From an uncultured Alistipes sp. (GTDB lineage Bacteria > Bacteroidota > Bacteroidia > Bacteroidales > Rikenellaceae), in the NCBI GenBank assembly GCA_904502005.1, contig CAJGDC010000011.1, positions 1-41,245 on the forward strand: a stretch of DNA of 41,245 nt, written 5' to 3'. This document shows positions 7,207 to 14,533 of this stretch, piece after piece (position 1 is the stretch's first letter; each line of letters opens with the position of its first letter). A program made the position numbers and the translations under genes. Under the pieces are notes generated by a model. That model did no database searches. It was not told the DNA's origin and saw only the letters and a list, made by a program, of their open reading frames with translations.

Positions 7207-8818
7207 TTTTTTCGAGGGTTTTTATCGCTGTAAGTAGTGTATTATCAATTGGGCAGATGAAGTAGTAGAATGCACTACTATCAAACTCTGAGTTGCGGGC
7301 AATATATGCTCTAAGTTGGCTCTCCATAATTGTACGCGACTGAGCAATCTGGCGATAATTTGGCTTAACGCCATTTTTAGCAGCATAGCTGACAAAGCGG
7401 TCAAACATCCCCTTATCGGCAGCAAACATAGCCTCCAAATCCTTAAGGCTCTTTGCACCACTGAGCTGCTTGCGGTGGCTATCGGCATACTCAATAGTAT
7501 AGCGGTATAGAATATTTCGACCTGACACCTCAAAGTAGTACTTGCTCATATTTGCAGTATCAAGCGGAATAAAGATGTCCGGCATAATACCTCCGCCACC
7601 ATAGACAACCTTGCCCTTTGGCGTTGTAAACTTGAGCGAGTCTGCAAAGTGGATACTATCTGCCGAGAAGAACTCATTGTGGTTGTAACGATTGACTATA
7701 TCCATATGGTAGCCCTTCTCATCACCTGCGGTGTATGGTTTTTGAATAGAGCGACCCGTTGGGGTGAAGTACTTGGCAACCGTAAGGCGAAGTGCCGAGC
7801 CATCCTGAAATGGTATCTGCGACTGCACAAGTCCCTTGCCAAAGCTGCGACGACCAATAATTGTTCCGCGGTCATTATCTTGCAATGCTCCAGCAAGAAT
7901 CTCACTTGAAGAGGCACTACCCTCATCAATCAGCACCGCTATCTCAATATCTGTTGCGCTACCCTTGCCGTCACTATACTGGCGGATGCGCTGCTTATGA
8001 CGGTCCTCGGTGTAGACAATCAACTTTCCACGCTCAAGGAACTCGTTAGCGATAAGAATTGCCTGATCAAGGAATCCACCAGAGTTGCCTCTAAGGTCGA
8101 GAATAAGTCCCTGCATACCCTGCTTGCGAAGGGTGTCAACGGCACTCTTAACCTCGCGGAATGATGTGCGAGCAAATTGCGAGAGTCGGATAAATCCCAC
8201 CTTGTCGGTCATCATCATCGTCGCCTCAACACTATTGAGTGGAATGGCGTCACGGGTAACTGTAACCACCACAGGGGCAGAGATTCCTTTACGCTCAAGA
8301 GTAAGGTCTACCTTTGTGCCACGAGGACCACGCAGGCGCTTCATCACCTCTGTCTGCGCCATCTTCTGACCGGCAATAAGGGTATCATTGACCTTGATAA
8401 TTCTATCGCCGGCAATAATGCCCGCCTTCTGACTTGGACCCGAAGGGATTACATTGAGGATAATAACCGTATCGGTTGCCATATTAAAGACCACACCAAT
8501 ACCGTCAAACTCACCCTGCAGAGGCTCCTCAACCTGCTTAAACTCACGAGCAGGAATATATGCCGAGTGTGGGTCTAACTTCTCGAGTATAGCCGGTATA
8601 GCAAGCTCTGCCAATGAGTCCTTAGATATAGGCTCAATATAGTCGTTGCCAATATAGCTAACAACCTTAACCAGCTTATCGTTCACCTGAGAGCCTACAA
8701 GCATATGTATCTGACCCTCAGTGAGCTGTCTACCATTTCTGTGGCCAAAAATCCAACCCATAAAAAATAGGGTTATCACCACCAGAATTGGCAGGGCGTA
8801 CTTCTGCAAAAACTTCAT
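7199..8818 (-). CDS. C-terminal processing peptidase, S41 family (CtpA/Prc-like)
   Basis: Periplasm-facing serine protease of 539 residues. Residues about 8-24 form an N-terminal membrane anchor. A PDZ domain (about 100-185, around GEFDGIGVVF and GDRIIKVND) recognises C-terminal tails, and the S41 catalytic domain follows (LILDLRGNSGGFLDQAI; DEGSASSSEILAGALQD; FGKGLVQ). By alignment with E. coli Prc (Ser452/Lys477), the catalytic Ser-Lys dyad is Ser303 and Lys328. The C-terminal 130 or so residues are the extra domain seen in Bacteroidota members. Known family roles are maturation or degradation of envelope proteins by cleavage near the C terminus. It lies 9 nt after the DUF3078 gene and overlaps the 66-residue ORF, forming a likely three-gene operon. 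Confidence 0.94.
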   Translation of the reverse strand: MKFLQKYALPILVVITLFFMGWIFGHRNGRQLTEGQIHMLVGSQVNDKLVKVVSYIGNDYIEPISKDSLAELAIPAILEKLDPHSAYIPAREFKQVEEPLQGEFDGIGVVFNMATDTVIILNVIPSGPSQKAGIIAGDRIIKVNDTLIAGQKMAQTEVMKRLRGPRGTKVDLTLERKGISAPVVVTVTRDAIPLNSVEATMMMTDKVGFIRLSQFARTSFREVKSAVDTLRKQGMQGLILDLRGNSGGFLDQAILIANEFLERGKLIVYTEDRHKQRIRQYSDGKGSATDIEIAVLIDEGSASSSEILAGALQDNDRGTIIGRRSFGKGLVQSQIPFQDGSALRLTVAKYFTPTGRSIQKPYTAGDEKGYHMDIVNRYNHNEFFSADSIHFADSLKFTTPKGKVVYGGGGIMPDIFIPLDTANMSKYYFEVSGRNILYRYTIEYADSHRKQLSGAKSLKDLEAMFAADKGMFDRFVSYAAKNGVKPNYRQIAQSRTIMESQLRAYIARNSEFDSSAFYYFICPIDNTLLTAIKTLEKND

Positions 8819-8827
8819 CTTCTGCTA

Positions 8828-9925
8828 TTACTTATTCTTAAATGTATAGCTCAGACCAACTCCAAGCACAATCTGAGTCTGGAGTGAATTGCACTGAGCC
8901 TTGTTGTAGTACATCTGGAAGTAGAACTGTGTAGAGAAGTACTTTGTTGCCTTGATGTCTACAGTGTGCTCCCAACGCACATTTGGTGCTATATGCTCAA
9001 GGTTGAGCTTCTTGTTCTCGCCAGTCTGCTGGTTAATCTCGTTAATCCAACCATAGAAAGAGTAGAAAGTTGTACGATAGCGGAAAATCTTTCCGAATGT
9101 ACGGTCAAAGTCGAGCTGAACAGATGAACCACCCTCATAGCGTGAGCTACCATTTGCAAAGGTCAAGCCATAGGCATATGGGGTCTTCTTCTGCTCCTCA
9201 GTAAGCTGATCGGCTTGTGAAAACTCTAAGCCGAACTTATCAAAGAAGAACTGATTTTTAACCGACTGGCTTGTAACGTATGTCGCACTGAGTGATATTG
9301 GCGACACATTGACCTTGATAGGAAACTTTGGCTTAGGGCATACATAGGTAAAACCGAGAGATAGGTTTAGGTATGCCGGAGCAAAGAAACGGCTAATGCG
9401 CTGATTGTTAGCGTTTACACCATTTGCAAACTGTGAACGCAACGAGGCAATAGCTCCAAAATTCCACTGGTCGGAGATTTTATATGCCGGAGCAGTAGAT
9501 ATAAACCACTCATCCTGACTCTTGGTCCACTCCTTAGCCTTGTTAGTCACACCAAGCTTACCGGTCACTTTGTTGTCGATAGTAAATACACCCTTCTTAT
9601 AGTTGTGCGTAAAGAGGAAGTTTGCAATTCCGGTAATAGAGTTAGTTGTTCCGTTTACATTCTGCCACTTGCTGTTAAAGTTTGTCAGCGAGCCTGTAAT
9701 ACCGGCATTTACCTCAATCTTATTTCTCTCCTTGCGAATAGCGGCACGCTCAGCCCTTCGCTGTGAATCACTTGAATAGTAATCAACCTTAACCTGCTCG
9801 GTCTTAACTTTGTCAGTAAATGTAGCCTCAGTCTTTGGGGTTGCGCCACTAATAGATACCTGCGCAAATGCCGACGAAGCGGAAAAAAGTAGTGCTAAAA
9901 TAGTTAGGGTATAAAATCTCTTCAT
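8828..9925 (-). CDS. DUF3078-like secreted/outer-membrane protein
   Basis: A 365-residue exported protein with a clear signal peptide (MKRFYTLTILALLFSASSAFA then Q). A basic linker (about 55-70, RRAERAAIRKERNK) precedes a series of amphipathic beta-strands, including NFNSKWQNVNGTTNSITG and NYKKGVFTIDNKVTGKLGV, which is the pattern I associate with the Bacteroidota family DUF3078. It ends VGLSYTFKNK. The strands and aromatic belts suggest an outer-membrane beta-barrel; the biochemical role is not known. It heads the transcript that continues into the S41 protease, from a -7 box at 9943-9950. The family assignment is from memory of the pattern. Confidence 0.75.
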   Translation of the reverse strand: MKRFYTLTILALLFSASSAFAQVSISGATPKTEATFTDKVKTEQVKVDYYSSDSQRRAERAAIRKERNKIEVNAGITGSLTNFNSKWQNVNGTTNSITGIANFLFTHNYKKGVFTIDNKVTGKLGVTNKAKEWTKSQDEWFISTAPAYKISDQWNFGAIASLRSQFANGVNANNQRISRFFAPAYLNLSLGFTYVCPKPKFPIKVNVSPISLSATYVTSQSVKNQFFFDKFGLEFSQADQLTEEQKKTPYAYGLTFANGSSRYEGGSSVQLDFDRTFGKIFRYRTTFYSFYGWINEINQQTGENKKLNLEHIAPNVRWEHTVDIKATKYFSTQFYFQMYYNKAQCNSLQTQIVLGVGLSYTFKNK

Positions 9926-9942
9926 AATCGCATTATTTTTTG

Positions 9943-9950
9943 CAAATATA
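9943..9950 (-). promoter_or_regulatory. -7 box for the DUF3078-protease operon
   Basis: The minus strand reads TATATTTG, a match to TAnnTTTG, 18 nt upstream of the ATG at 9925. No convincing -33 box was identified. Confidence 0.55.
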
Positions 9951-10023
9951 CGAATTTATTGGGAAATGCATTGACTCATATTTGAATTTCTTGTGACATA
10001 TTCTGATGTTGAAAAATTTTGAG

Positions 10024-10031
10024 TACATTTG
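10024..10031 (+). promoter_or_regulatory. -7 box for the GNAT-pncB operon
   Basis: TACATTTG matches TAnnTTTG. It lies downstream of an in-frame ATG at 10006, so it supports the ATG at 10066 as the true start of the GNAT gene. It stands back to back with the -7 box of the opposite operon about 75 bp away. Confidence 0.6.
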
Positions 10032-10065
10032 TGTGGAAAAAAGGAAAAATTGTAACTATATTTTA

Positions 10066-10650
10066 ATGAGCACCAAGATAACTATACGCCAAGCTACCAC
10101 TAAAGATGCAGAGACTATCGCTCGCGTGGTCGCTATGGCCATAGGCGACAAGAGCACTTTAGAGAGCTACTGCGGTAAGGATTATCTGTCAGTGCTCACA
10201 GCTATTGCCCAACAGCATGATACGCAATATAGCTGGCGCCACTCATTAATTGCTCACGTGGATGGTGCTGTTGCAGGTGCAATAGTAGGCTATGATGGAG
10301 GTAAACTCACTGAGCTTCGAGATGCTACCTTTGCAGTCATACAAAAGATAGTTGGCCGACAGCCTATTATTTCTGATGAGACAGAGGCTGGAGAGTTCTA
10401 CCTCGACTCCGTGGGTGTATTCCCTGAGTTCCGTGGTAAAGGCGTAGGTGTAGCATTGATAACGGCACTATGCCAAAGAGCTGCAACTGAGCGCCATAGC
10501 CGTATAGGACTTATTGTAGAGTGCGGCAATGACCAAGCAGCAAGGCTATACACCTCGCTAAGCTTTGAACGTGTCGGCACAAAGCTCTTTTTTGGACATA
10601 AGATGTGGCACCTACAACGCCAAATTACACAAAACAACGACAACGACTAA
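10066..10650 (+). CDS. GNAT-family N-acetyltransferase
   Basis: Acetyl-CoA-dependent acyltransferase of the GNAT fold, 194 residues from the chosen start. ITIRQATTKDAETIARVVAM is the usual first strand and helix. The acetyl-CoA pyrophosphate-binding motif A is seen as YLDSVGVFPEFRGKGVGVAL (Q/RxxGxG/A-type RGKGVG), and NDQAARLYTSLSFERVGTK is the conserved C-terminal helix-strand of the family. The reading frame extends 20 codons upstream to 10006, but the promoter box at 10024-10031 falls inside that extension. The substrate is not predictable. It precedes pncB by 14 nt, so the two are probably co-transcribed; whether it acts on an NAD-related molecule or protein is unknown. Confidence 0.9.
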   Translation: MSTKITIRQATTKDAETIARVVAMAIGDKSTLESYCGKDYLSVLTAIAQQHDTQYSWRHSLIAHVDGAVAGAIVGYDGGKLTELRDATFAVIQKIVGRQPIISDETEAGEFYLDSVGVFPEFRGKGVGVALITALCQRAATERHSRIGLIVECGNDQAARLYTSLSFERVGTKLFFGHKMWHLQRQITQNNDND

Positions 10651-10664
10651 CAAACTATACAACC

Positions 10665-11849
10665 ATGATTATCAGCTCAATACTTGAGAACGACCTTTAC
10701 AAGTTCTCAATGTCCTACTACTACCAGGTGCACTATCCAAAGGCATGGGGAACATTCACCTTTCACGACCGCAACAACACCAAGTATAGCGAGGAGTTTG
10801 TCGTTGCGCTAAAAGAGGAGATCGAGGCTCTTGCTACCCTATCTTTACAGCCCTCTGAGTTCGCTTGGGCTGTAAAGACGATACACTACATTCCTCAGTG
10901 CTTTTGGGAGTGGCTCTGTTACTTCCGCTTTGAGCCTGAAAAGGTGGATGTCTGGCTCGACAGCGAGCAACATCTTCATATCGAGGTTAGCGATGCAATG
11001 TACAAGGTTACATTCTACGAGATACCTATCCTCGCCATCGTCTCCGAGCTCTATCATCGCCACATCGGCGACGGACACCAGACTCACAAAGAGCTTGAGC
11101 AGGCTATGACGCCAAAGATGGAGAAGAAGGTGGCCCTCGCCGCACGCCATAACCTCTACTTCGCAGATTTCGGCATGCGCCGCCGATTTAATGCCCTGTC
11201 TGAGCAGGTGATGATTGAGTATATGAAGCTCCACTGCCCGACATTTACCGGTACCTCAACCGTATCGCTGGCAATGAAATACAACCTCAAACCGATAGGT
11301 ACCATGGCGCACGAGTGCTTTATGTTCCAAGCGGCAGTCCATACCCCTAAGGAGGCAAACTATGAGGTCATGGAGCGCTGGGTTGAGGTCTACGACGGTA
11401 ACCTGGGCACCGTGCTTACAGATACCTATACTGTCGATGCCTTTCTGAGAAACTTCTCAATGAAGTTAGCAAAACTATACGACGGCGTGCGCCATGATAG
11501 CGGTGATGCAATGGAGTTTGGCGATAGGATTATCCGCAAATATGAGTCCTATGGCATTGACCCAATGAGCAAGACAATTGTCTTCTCCGACGGCCTTGAC
11601 TTTCAGGCAGCTGCAGAGATTAAAGAGTACTTTGCCGGCCGTATAAAGGTCACCTTCGGCATCGGCACAAACCTCACTTGCGACATTGATGGAGTCAAGC
11701 CGATGAATATCGTCATGAAACTCAAACAGTGCCGCATCAACGATCGCCAACCAATCTACGGCTGCGTAAAACTGAGCGATGTTGCTGGCAAAGCCATCGG
11801 CACCCCCGAAGAGATTGCCAACTACAAATACCAACTTGGAATAGAGTAA
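10665..11849 (+). CDS. pncB: Nicotinate phosphoribosyltransferase
   Basis: Joins nicotinate and PRPP, with ATP hydrolysis, to give nicotinate mononucleotide in the NAD salvage (Preiss-Handler) pathway. The 394-residue length is normal for bacterial PncB. Family sequences seen are SILENDLYKFSMSYY at the N terminus, FTGTSTVSLA, IGTMAHECFM (containing the His that is autophosphorylated in the Salmonella enzyme), YDGVRHDSGDAMEFGD, and FGIGTNLTCD near the phosphoribosyl-binding site. An upstream in-frame ATG at 10605 would overlap the GNAT gene; the ATG at 10665, 14 nt after the GNAT stop and starting directly with MIISSILENDLYKF, fits the family. It is followed by about 430 bp of structured non-coding DNA. 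Confidence 0.96.
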   Translation: MIISSILENDLYKFSMSYYYQVHYPKAWGTFTFHDRNNTKYSEEFVVALKEEIEALATLSLQPSEFAWAVKTIHYIPQCFWEWLCYFRFEPEKVDVWLDSEQHLHIEVSDAMYKVTFYEIPILAIVSELYHRHIGDGHQTHKELEQAMTPKMEKKVALAARHNLYFADFGMRRRFNALSEQVMIEYMKLHCPTFTGTSTVSLAMKYNLKPIGTMAHECFMFQAAVHTPKEANYEVMERWVEVYDGNLGTVLTDTYTVDAFLRNFSMKLAKLYDGVRHDSGDAMEFGDRIIRKYESYGIDPMSKTIVFSDGLDFQAAAEIKEYFAGRIKVTFGIGTNLTCDIDGVKPMNIVMKLKQCRINDRQPIYGCVKLSDVAGKAIGTPEEIANYKYQLGIE

Positions 11850-11876
11850 AAGTTACTCAAAAAAACACGGATTCGA

Positions 11877-12063
11877 ATGATGTGATGTGGTTTTCGCCAC
11901 AGCGCGTCATCACCGACGAGGTAGCGCAGTCAAGCATAGCTTGGTGCGCGAATAACCGAGGAGGTAATGTTGTCACACTTTTCCCCACATCACATCATCA
12001 CCGAGGGAGTGCCGCAGTCGCAAAATGCGGTGCGGAGATACACGACCGAGGTAATGTCGTCAC
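11877..12063. repeat. Two degenerate about 88-bp repeats with conserved hairpins
   Basis: Copy 1 (11907-11976) and copy 2 (11995-12063) share the start TCATCACCGA, a central hairpin, and the end GAGGTAATGTnGTCAC. The hairpins differ in sequence but keep the same architecture: GCGCA-gt-CAAGC-ata-GCTTG-g-TGCGC (11924-11949) and CCGCA-gt-CGCA-aaa-TGCG-g-TGCGG (12012-12035). A 14-bp perfect inverted repeat, ATGATGTGATGTGG (11877-11890) and its complement (11985-11998), frames copy 1. Open frames across this stretch show no codon pattern or recognisable protein. Confidence 0.8.
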
Positions 12064-12087
12064 CTTATTACAACTACGTCAAATCTT

Positions 12088-12137
12088 AAAAATGAGGATT
12101 GCAGCGCATCGCCGTTGGCGATTATTGCGCTGCGATC
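12088..12137 (-). terminator. Hairpin followed on the minus strand by a T tract
   Basis: GCAGCGCA (12101-12108) pairs with TGCGCTGC (12126-12133) and TCGCC (12109-12113) with GGCGA (12117-12121); GGAT/ATCC (12096-12099 and 12134-12137 region) extend it. Read on the minus strand the stem is followed by CTCATTTTTAAG, so it could be a second terminator behind tRNA-Val. Confidence 0.5.
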
Positions 12138-12156
12138 CGTCTGTCCCCTCGGAAAT

Positions 12157-12276
12157 AGATTTGCAGACGAAGTTGTACTACGTACTCTCTTTTGTTGTAT
12201 ATGTGCCTTTGTAAGCAAGCTTCCCAGGTACATATACAACAAAAGCCACTCATTGAGTGGCTTCGTCTGCAAATCT
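12157..12276. repeat. Nested inverted repeat beside tRNA-Val
   Basis: Outer arms AGATTTGCAGACGAAG (12157-12172) and CTTCGTCTGCAAATCT (12261-12276) are perfect over 16 bp. Inner arms TTTTGTTGTATATGT (12190-12204) and ACATATACAACAAAA (12230-12244) are perfect over 15 bp. The left spacer contains GTACTACGTAC, the right spacer the GCCACTC/GAGTGGC tRNA terminator hairpin. No ORF is supported here. Confidence 0.9.
12241..12261 (-). terminator. Terminator of tRNA-Val
   Basis: On the minus strand, GCCACTC-AAT-GAGTGGC is followed directly by TTTTGTTG, a compact Rho-independent terminator about 26 nt after the tRNA 3' end. Confidence 0.8.
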
Positions 12277-12286
12277 GCTTCGCTCG

Positions 12287-12361
12287 TGGGAGTTGACGGA
12301 TTCGAACCGCCGACCCTCTGCTTGTAAGGCAGATGCTCTGAACCAGCTGAGCTAAACTCCC
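12287..12361 (-). tRNA. tRNA-Val (anticodon TAC)
   Basis: The minus strand folds as a standard cloverleaf: acceptor GGGAGTT/AACTCCC, D arm GCTC...GAGC, anticodon arm TCTGC-CTTACAA-GCAGA with anticodon TAC, T arm GGCGG-TTCGAAT-CCGTC (one G-U pair), and a discriminator A at 12287. The 3' CCA is not encoded. It reads GTA and probably other GTN valine codons. A consensus promoter lies just upstream and a terminator just downstream, so it is a single-gene transcript. Confidence 0.96.
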
Positions 12362-12373
12362 GAATTGCGGTTG

Positions 12374-12404
12374 CAAAGGTAGAAATAATTTTTGTATTTG
12401 CAAA
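12374..12404 (-). promoter_or_regulatory. Promoter of tRNA-Val
   Basis: Minus strand: -33 TTTG (12401-12404), 19-nt spacer, -7 TACCTTTG (12374-12381), a full match to the Bacteroides consensus. The expected start lies a few nt before the mature tRNA 5' end. Confidence 0.82.
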
Positions 12405-12461
12405 CTTTTGAGAAAAAATAACCGTTTTGAAAATTTTTTTATGATTTTAATTGAATTTATA

Positions 12462-12491
12462 TTGTAAATTACAAAAAAATGGCTAAATTTG
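12462..12491 (+). promoter_or_regulatory. Promoter of argR
   Basis: TTG (12462-12464), 19-nt spacer, TAAATTTG (12484-12491) matching TAnnTTTG; the argR ATG is 29 nt further on. No clear ARG-box dyad was recognised. Confidence 0.7.
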
Positions 12492-12520
12492 CAACAAGTG
12501 GTTGATTTTTTGGAAAAATT

Positions 12521-12988
12521 ATGGGAAAAAAGAGTGAACGCTTGAGTATTATCAAGCGAATTATTTCAGAAGAGTTGATAGGCTCTCAGGAGGAGCTGAT
12601 TCAGCATTTGGAGCGCCACGGCGTTCATGCTACACAGAGTACATTATCGCGCGATTTCAAGGAGATTAACATCTCTAAGATGCCTCATCCTGAAAAGGGT
12701 TATATCTATGTTTCAGCTGAACATATAGCCTCTCGTTCAGATTTTGGCATATCTAATTTGAGCGATGCTATTTTGGGTGTCAAGTTCTCAGGCAATGTGG
12801 GTGTGATTATAACCAAGTCTGGTTATGCGAACGCTATTGGTGTTATTGTAGACAGCCGCAAGTCGCAGGATATTTTAGGTACTGTGGCGGGTGATAATAC
12901 AATTATCATGGTGTTGCGTGAGGGTGCTGAGCACAGTAGCGTGTTGGAGGTTTTGCATACTGCATTTCCAACGCTGGCTGTTCTATAA
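12521..12988 (+). CDS. argR: Arginine repressor
   Basis: ArgR-type regulator of 155 residues, the standard length. The N-terminal winged helix (residues 1-70) includes GSQEELIQHLERHGVHATQS then TLSRDFKEI at 41-49, the conserved DNA-recognition helix. The C-terminal domain, which forms hexamers and binds L-arginine, has GVIITKSGYANAIGVIVD and GTVAGDNTIIMVLRE (120-134), matching the GT(I/V)AGDDT arginine-binding motif with Asn in place of the second Asp. ArgR homologues repress arginine biosynthesis when arginine is abundant. No arg genes are adjacent here: it has its own promoter and a terminator-like hairpin before the next gene, so it appears to be a free-standing regulator. Confidence 0.94.
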   Translation: MGKKSERLSIIKRIISEELIGSQEELIQHLERHGVHATQSTLSRDFKEINISKMPHPEKGYIYVSAEHIASRSDFGISNLSDAILGVKFSGNVGVIITKSGYANAIGVIVDSRKSQDILGTVAGDNTIIMVLREGAEHSSVLEVLHTAFPTLAVL

Positions 12989-13010
12989 CAGATTTGTTTA
13001 ATGCCTAAAC

Positions 13011-13066
13011 TGGTGACTATTGCAGTCAAGGTTTACTTGATACTGCGAGGTCACCATTTTTGTTTT
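13011..13066 (+). terminator. Terminator or attenuator between argR and the symporter gene
   Basis: TGGTGAC (13011-13017) pairs with GTCACCA (13050-13056); a second stem inside, GCAGTCAAG against CTTGATACTGC, stacks on it. TTTTTGTTTTT follows. The T tract ends only about 15 nt before the next start codon, so it could end argR mRNA or attenuate read-through into the MurNAc genes. Confidence 0.7.
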
Positions 13067-13081
13067 TAGAAGATAGTAGAT

Positions 13082-14533
13082 ATGAGTAAATTGGTGATTA
13101 TCGCAACCATTCTGGGCTATATAGCGGTTCTATTTACCGTGGCATACCTCTCTGGTCGCAAGGCCAACAATGAGGGCTTTTTTGTCGGTAATCGCTCATC
13201 AAGCTGGTGGATGGTTATGCTGGCAATGGTGGGCGCCGCAATGTCAGGCGTGACATTTGTCTCTGTACCGGGCATGGTGGCGGCAAGTGGCTTCTCATAC
13301 TTCCAGATGGCACTGGGCTTTATGACCGGATATTTTGTCATCGCCTTTGTGCTCATTCCGCTATTTTACCGCATGAATCTGGTCTCTATCTATGGCTACC
13401 TGGAGGAGCGTTTTGGCACGGGAGCATACAAGACAGGGGCATGGTTCTTCTTTATCTCCAAGCTTTTGGGAGCCTCAGTCAGGCTGTTCCTTATCTGCGT
13501 AGTGCTACAACTACTGCTCTTTGAACCATTTGGTTTGCCATTCTGGTTAAACGGAGCTGTGACGGTGCTGCTAGTACTCCTATACACCTTCCAGGGTGGT
13601 GTCAAGTCACTCATCTGGACCGATACGCTCAAGACCGTCTGCCTTGTGCTAAGCATTGCCCTCTCTATCTGGTTTGTGTTGGATAGGCTTGACATGCCAT
13701 TCTCAGAGATGGTTGCAACGGTCAAGGGCAGTGAAGATAGCCGCATCTTCTTCTTTGACGATGTGAACGATAAGAGATACTTCTTCAAGCAGTTCCTTGC
13801 AGGTATATTCTCTGTTATCGCAATGACAGGCCTCGACCAAGATATGATGCAGCGCAGCCTATCGTGCAAAAACTACCGCGATGCCCAGAAGAATCTTGTA
13901 GTCTCGACCCTGCTCCAGACTGCAATAATCTTTGTGCTACTAGTATTGGGTGTTATCCTCTACACCTTTGCAGCCCGCATGAATATCACCCTTCCTGTAG
14001 GCTCGGACAACATGTTCCCAACAGTCGCCACCTCGCCTACTATGCCGACAATCGTTGGCGTGCTATTTATTCTTGGACTTGTAAGTTCAACATATTCAGC
14101 AGCCGGCTCGGCCCTTACCGCTCTGACAACATCCTTTACTATCGACGTGCTTGGCGGAGCAAAGCGATATGATGAGAATAGACTGACTCAAGTTCGTAAG
14201 CGAGTGCATATCTGTATGGCTGTGGCAATGTTCGCTGTTATCTGCGCGCTCTTTGTTGTCGGTAGCTCAAATGTTATTGACGCTGTATATACCCTTGCAA
14301 GTTATACTTACGGACCAATTTTGGGCCTATTTGCCTTTGGAATCCTTACAAAGTGGAGGGTTCGAGGCAAGTACGTCGGTGTTGTAGCTGTCGTAGCACC
14401 TCTGCTATGCTTTATCCTACAGCAGAACTCCGAGGCGTGGTTTAATGGATATAAATTTAGCTACGAGCTGCTAATTGTTAATGCCCTGATAACATTCCTG
14501 GGGCTTATGTTACTCATTAAACGCAATAGATAA
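13082..14533 (+). CDS. Sodium:solute symporter, probable MurNAc transporter (MurT-like)
   Basis: Inner-membrane SSS-family (SLC5-like) symporter of 483 residues with about 13 hydrophobic helices. SSS features include an N-terminal segment with YLSGRKANNEGFFVGNRSSS followed by WWMVMLAMVGAAMSGVTFVS, the region GLDQDMMQRSLSCKNYRDAQ, and VSSTYSAAGSALTALTTSF, where Ser/Thr residues of the second sodium site lie in this family. The stop TAA overlaps the ATG of the next gene (TAATG), so the two are translated together. In Tannerella forsythia an SSS-type protein, MurT, imports N-acetylmuramic acid and is encoded with a sugar kinase (MurK) and MurQ; the same three functions meet here, which is the basis for the proposed substrate. 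Sequence alone would only support a sugar or acidic-sugar symporter. Confidence 0.88.
   Translation: MSKLVIIATILGYIAVLFTVAYLSGRKANNEGFFVGNRSSSWWMVMLAMVGAAMSGVTFVSVPGMVAASGFSYFQMALGFMTGYFVIAFVLIPLFYRMNLVSIYGYLEERFGTGAYKTGAWFFFISKLLGASVRLFLICVVLQLLLFEPFGLPFWLNGAVTVLLVLLYTFQGGVKSLIWTDTLKTVCLVLSIALSIWFVLDRLDMPFSEMVATVKGSEDSRIFFFDDVNDKRYFFKQFLAGIFSVIAMTGLDQDMMQRSLSCKNYRDAQKNLVVSTLLQTAIIFVLLVLGVILYTFAARMNITLPVGSDNMFPTVATSPTMPTIVGVLFILGLVSSTYSAAGSALTALTTSFTIDVLGGAKRYDENRLTQVRKRVHICMAVAMFAVICALFVVGSSNVIDAVYTLASYTYGPILGLFAFGILTKWRVRGKYVGVVAVVAPLLCFILQQNSEAWFNGYKFSYELLIVNALITFLGLMLLIKRNR

Noticed and set aside
11844..11866. GAGTAA-AAG-TTACTC hairpin after pncB as a terminator.
   Set aside because: The stem is followed by A residues, not T, on the plus strand; on the minus strand the T run would precede the stem.
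11729..12214. Open frame of 161 codons across the end of pncB and the repeat region (plus several others at 12060-12403).
   Set aside because: Starts inside pncB in another frame and crosses structured repeats; no recognisable protein. The frames near 12115-12403 cross tRNA-Val.
11850..12287. Prophage or integrated element attached to tRNA-Val.
   Set aside because: No integrase, recombinase or phage gene is present in the interval; only non-coding repeats are seen.
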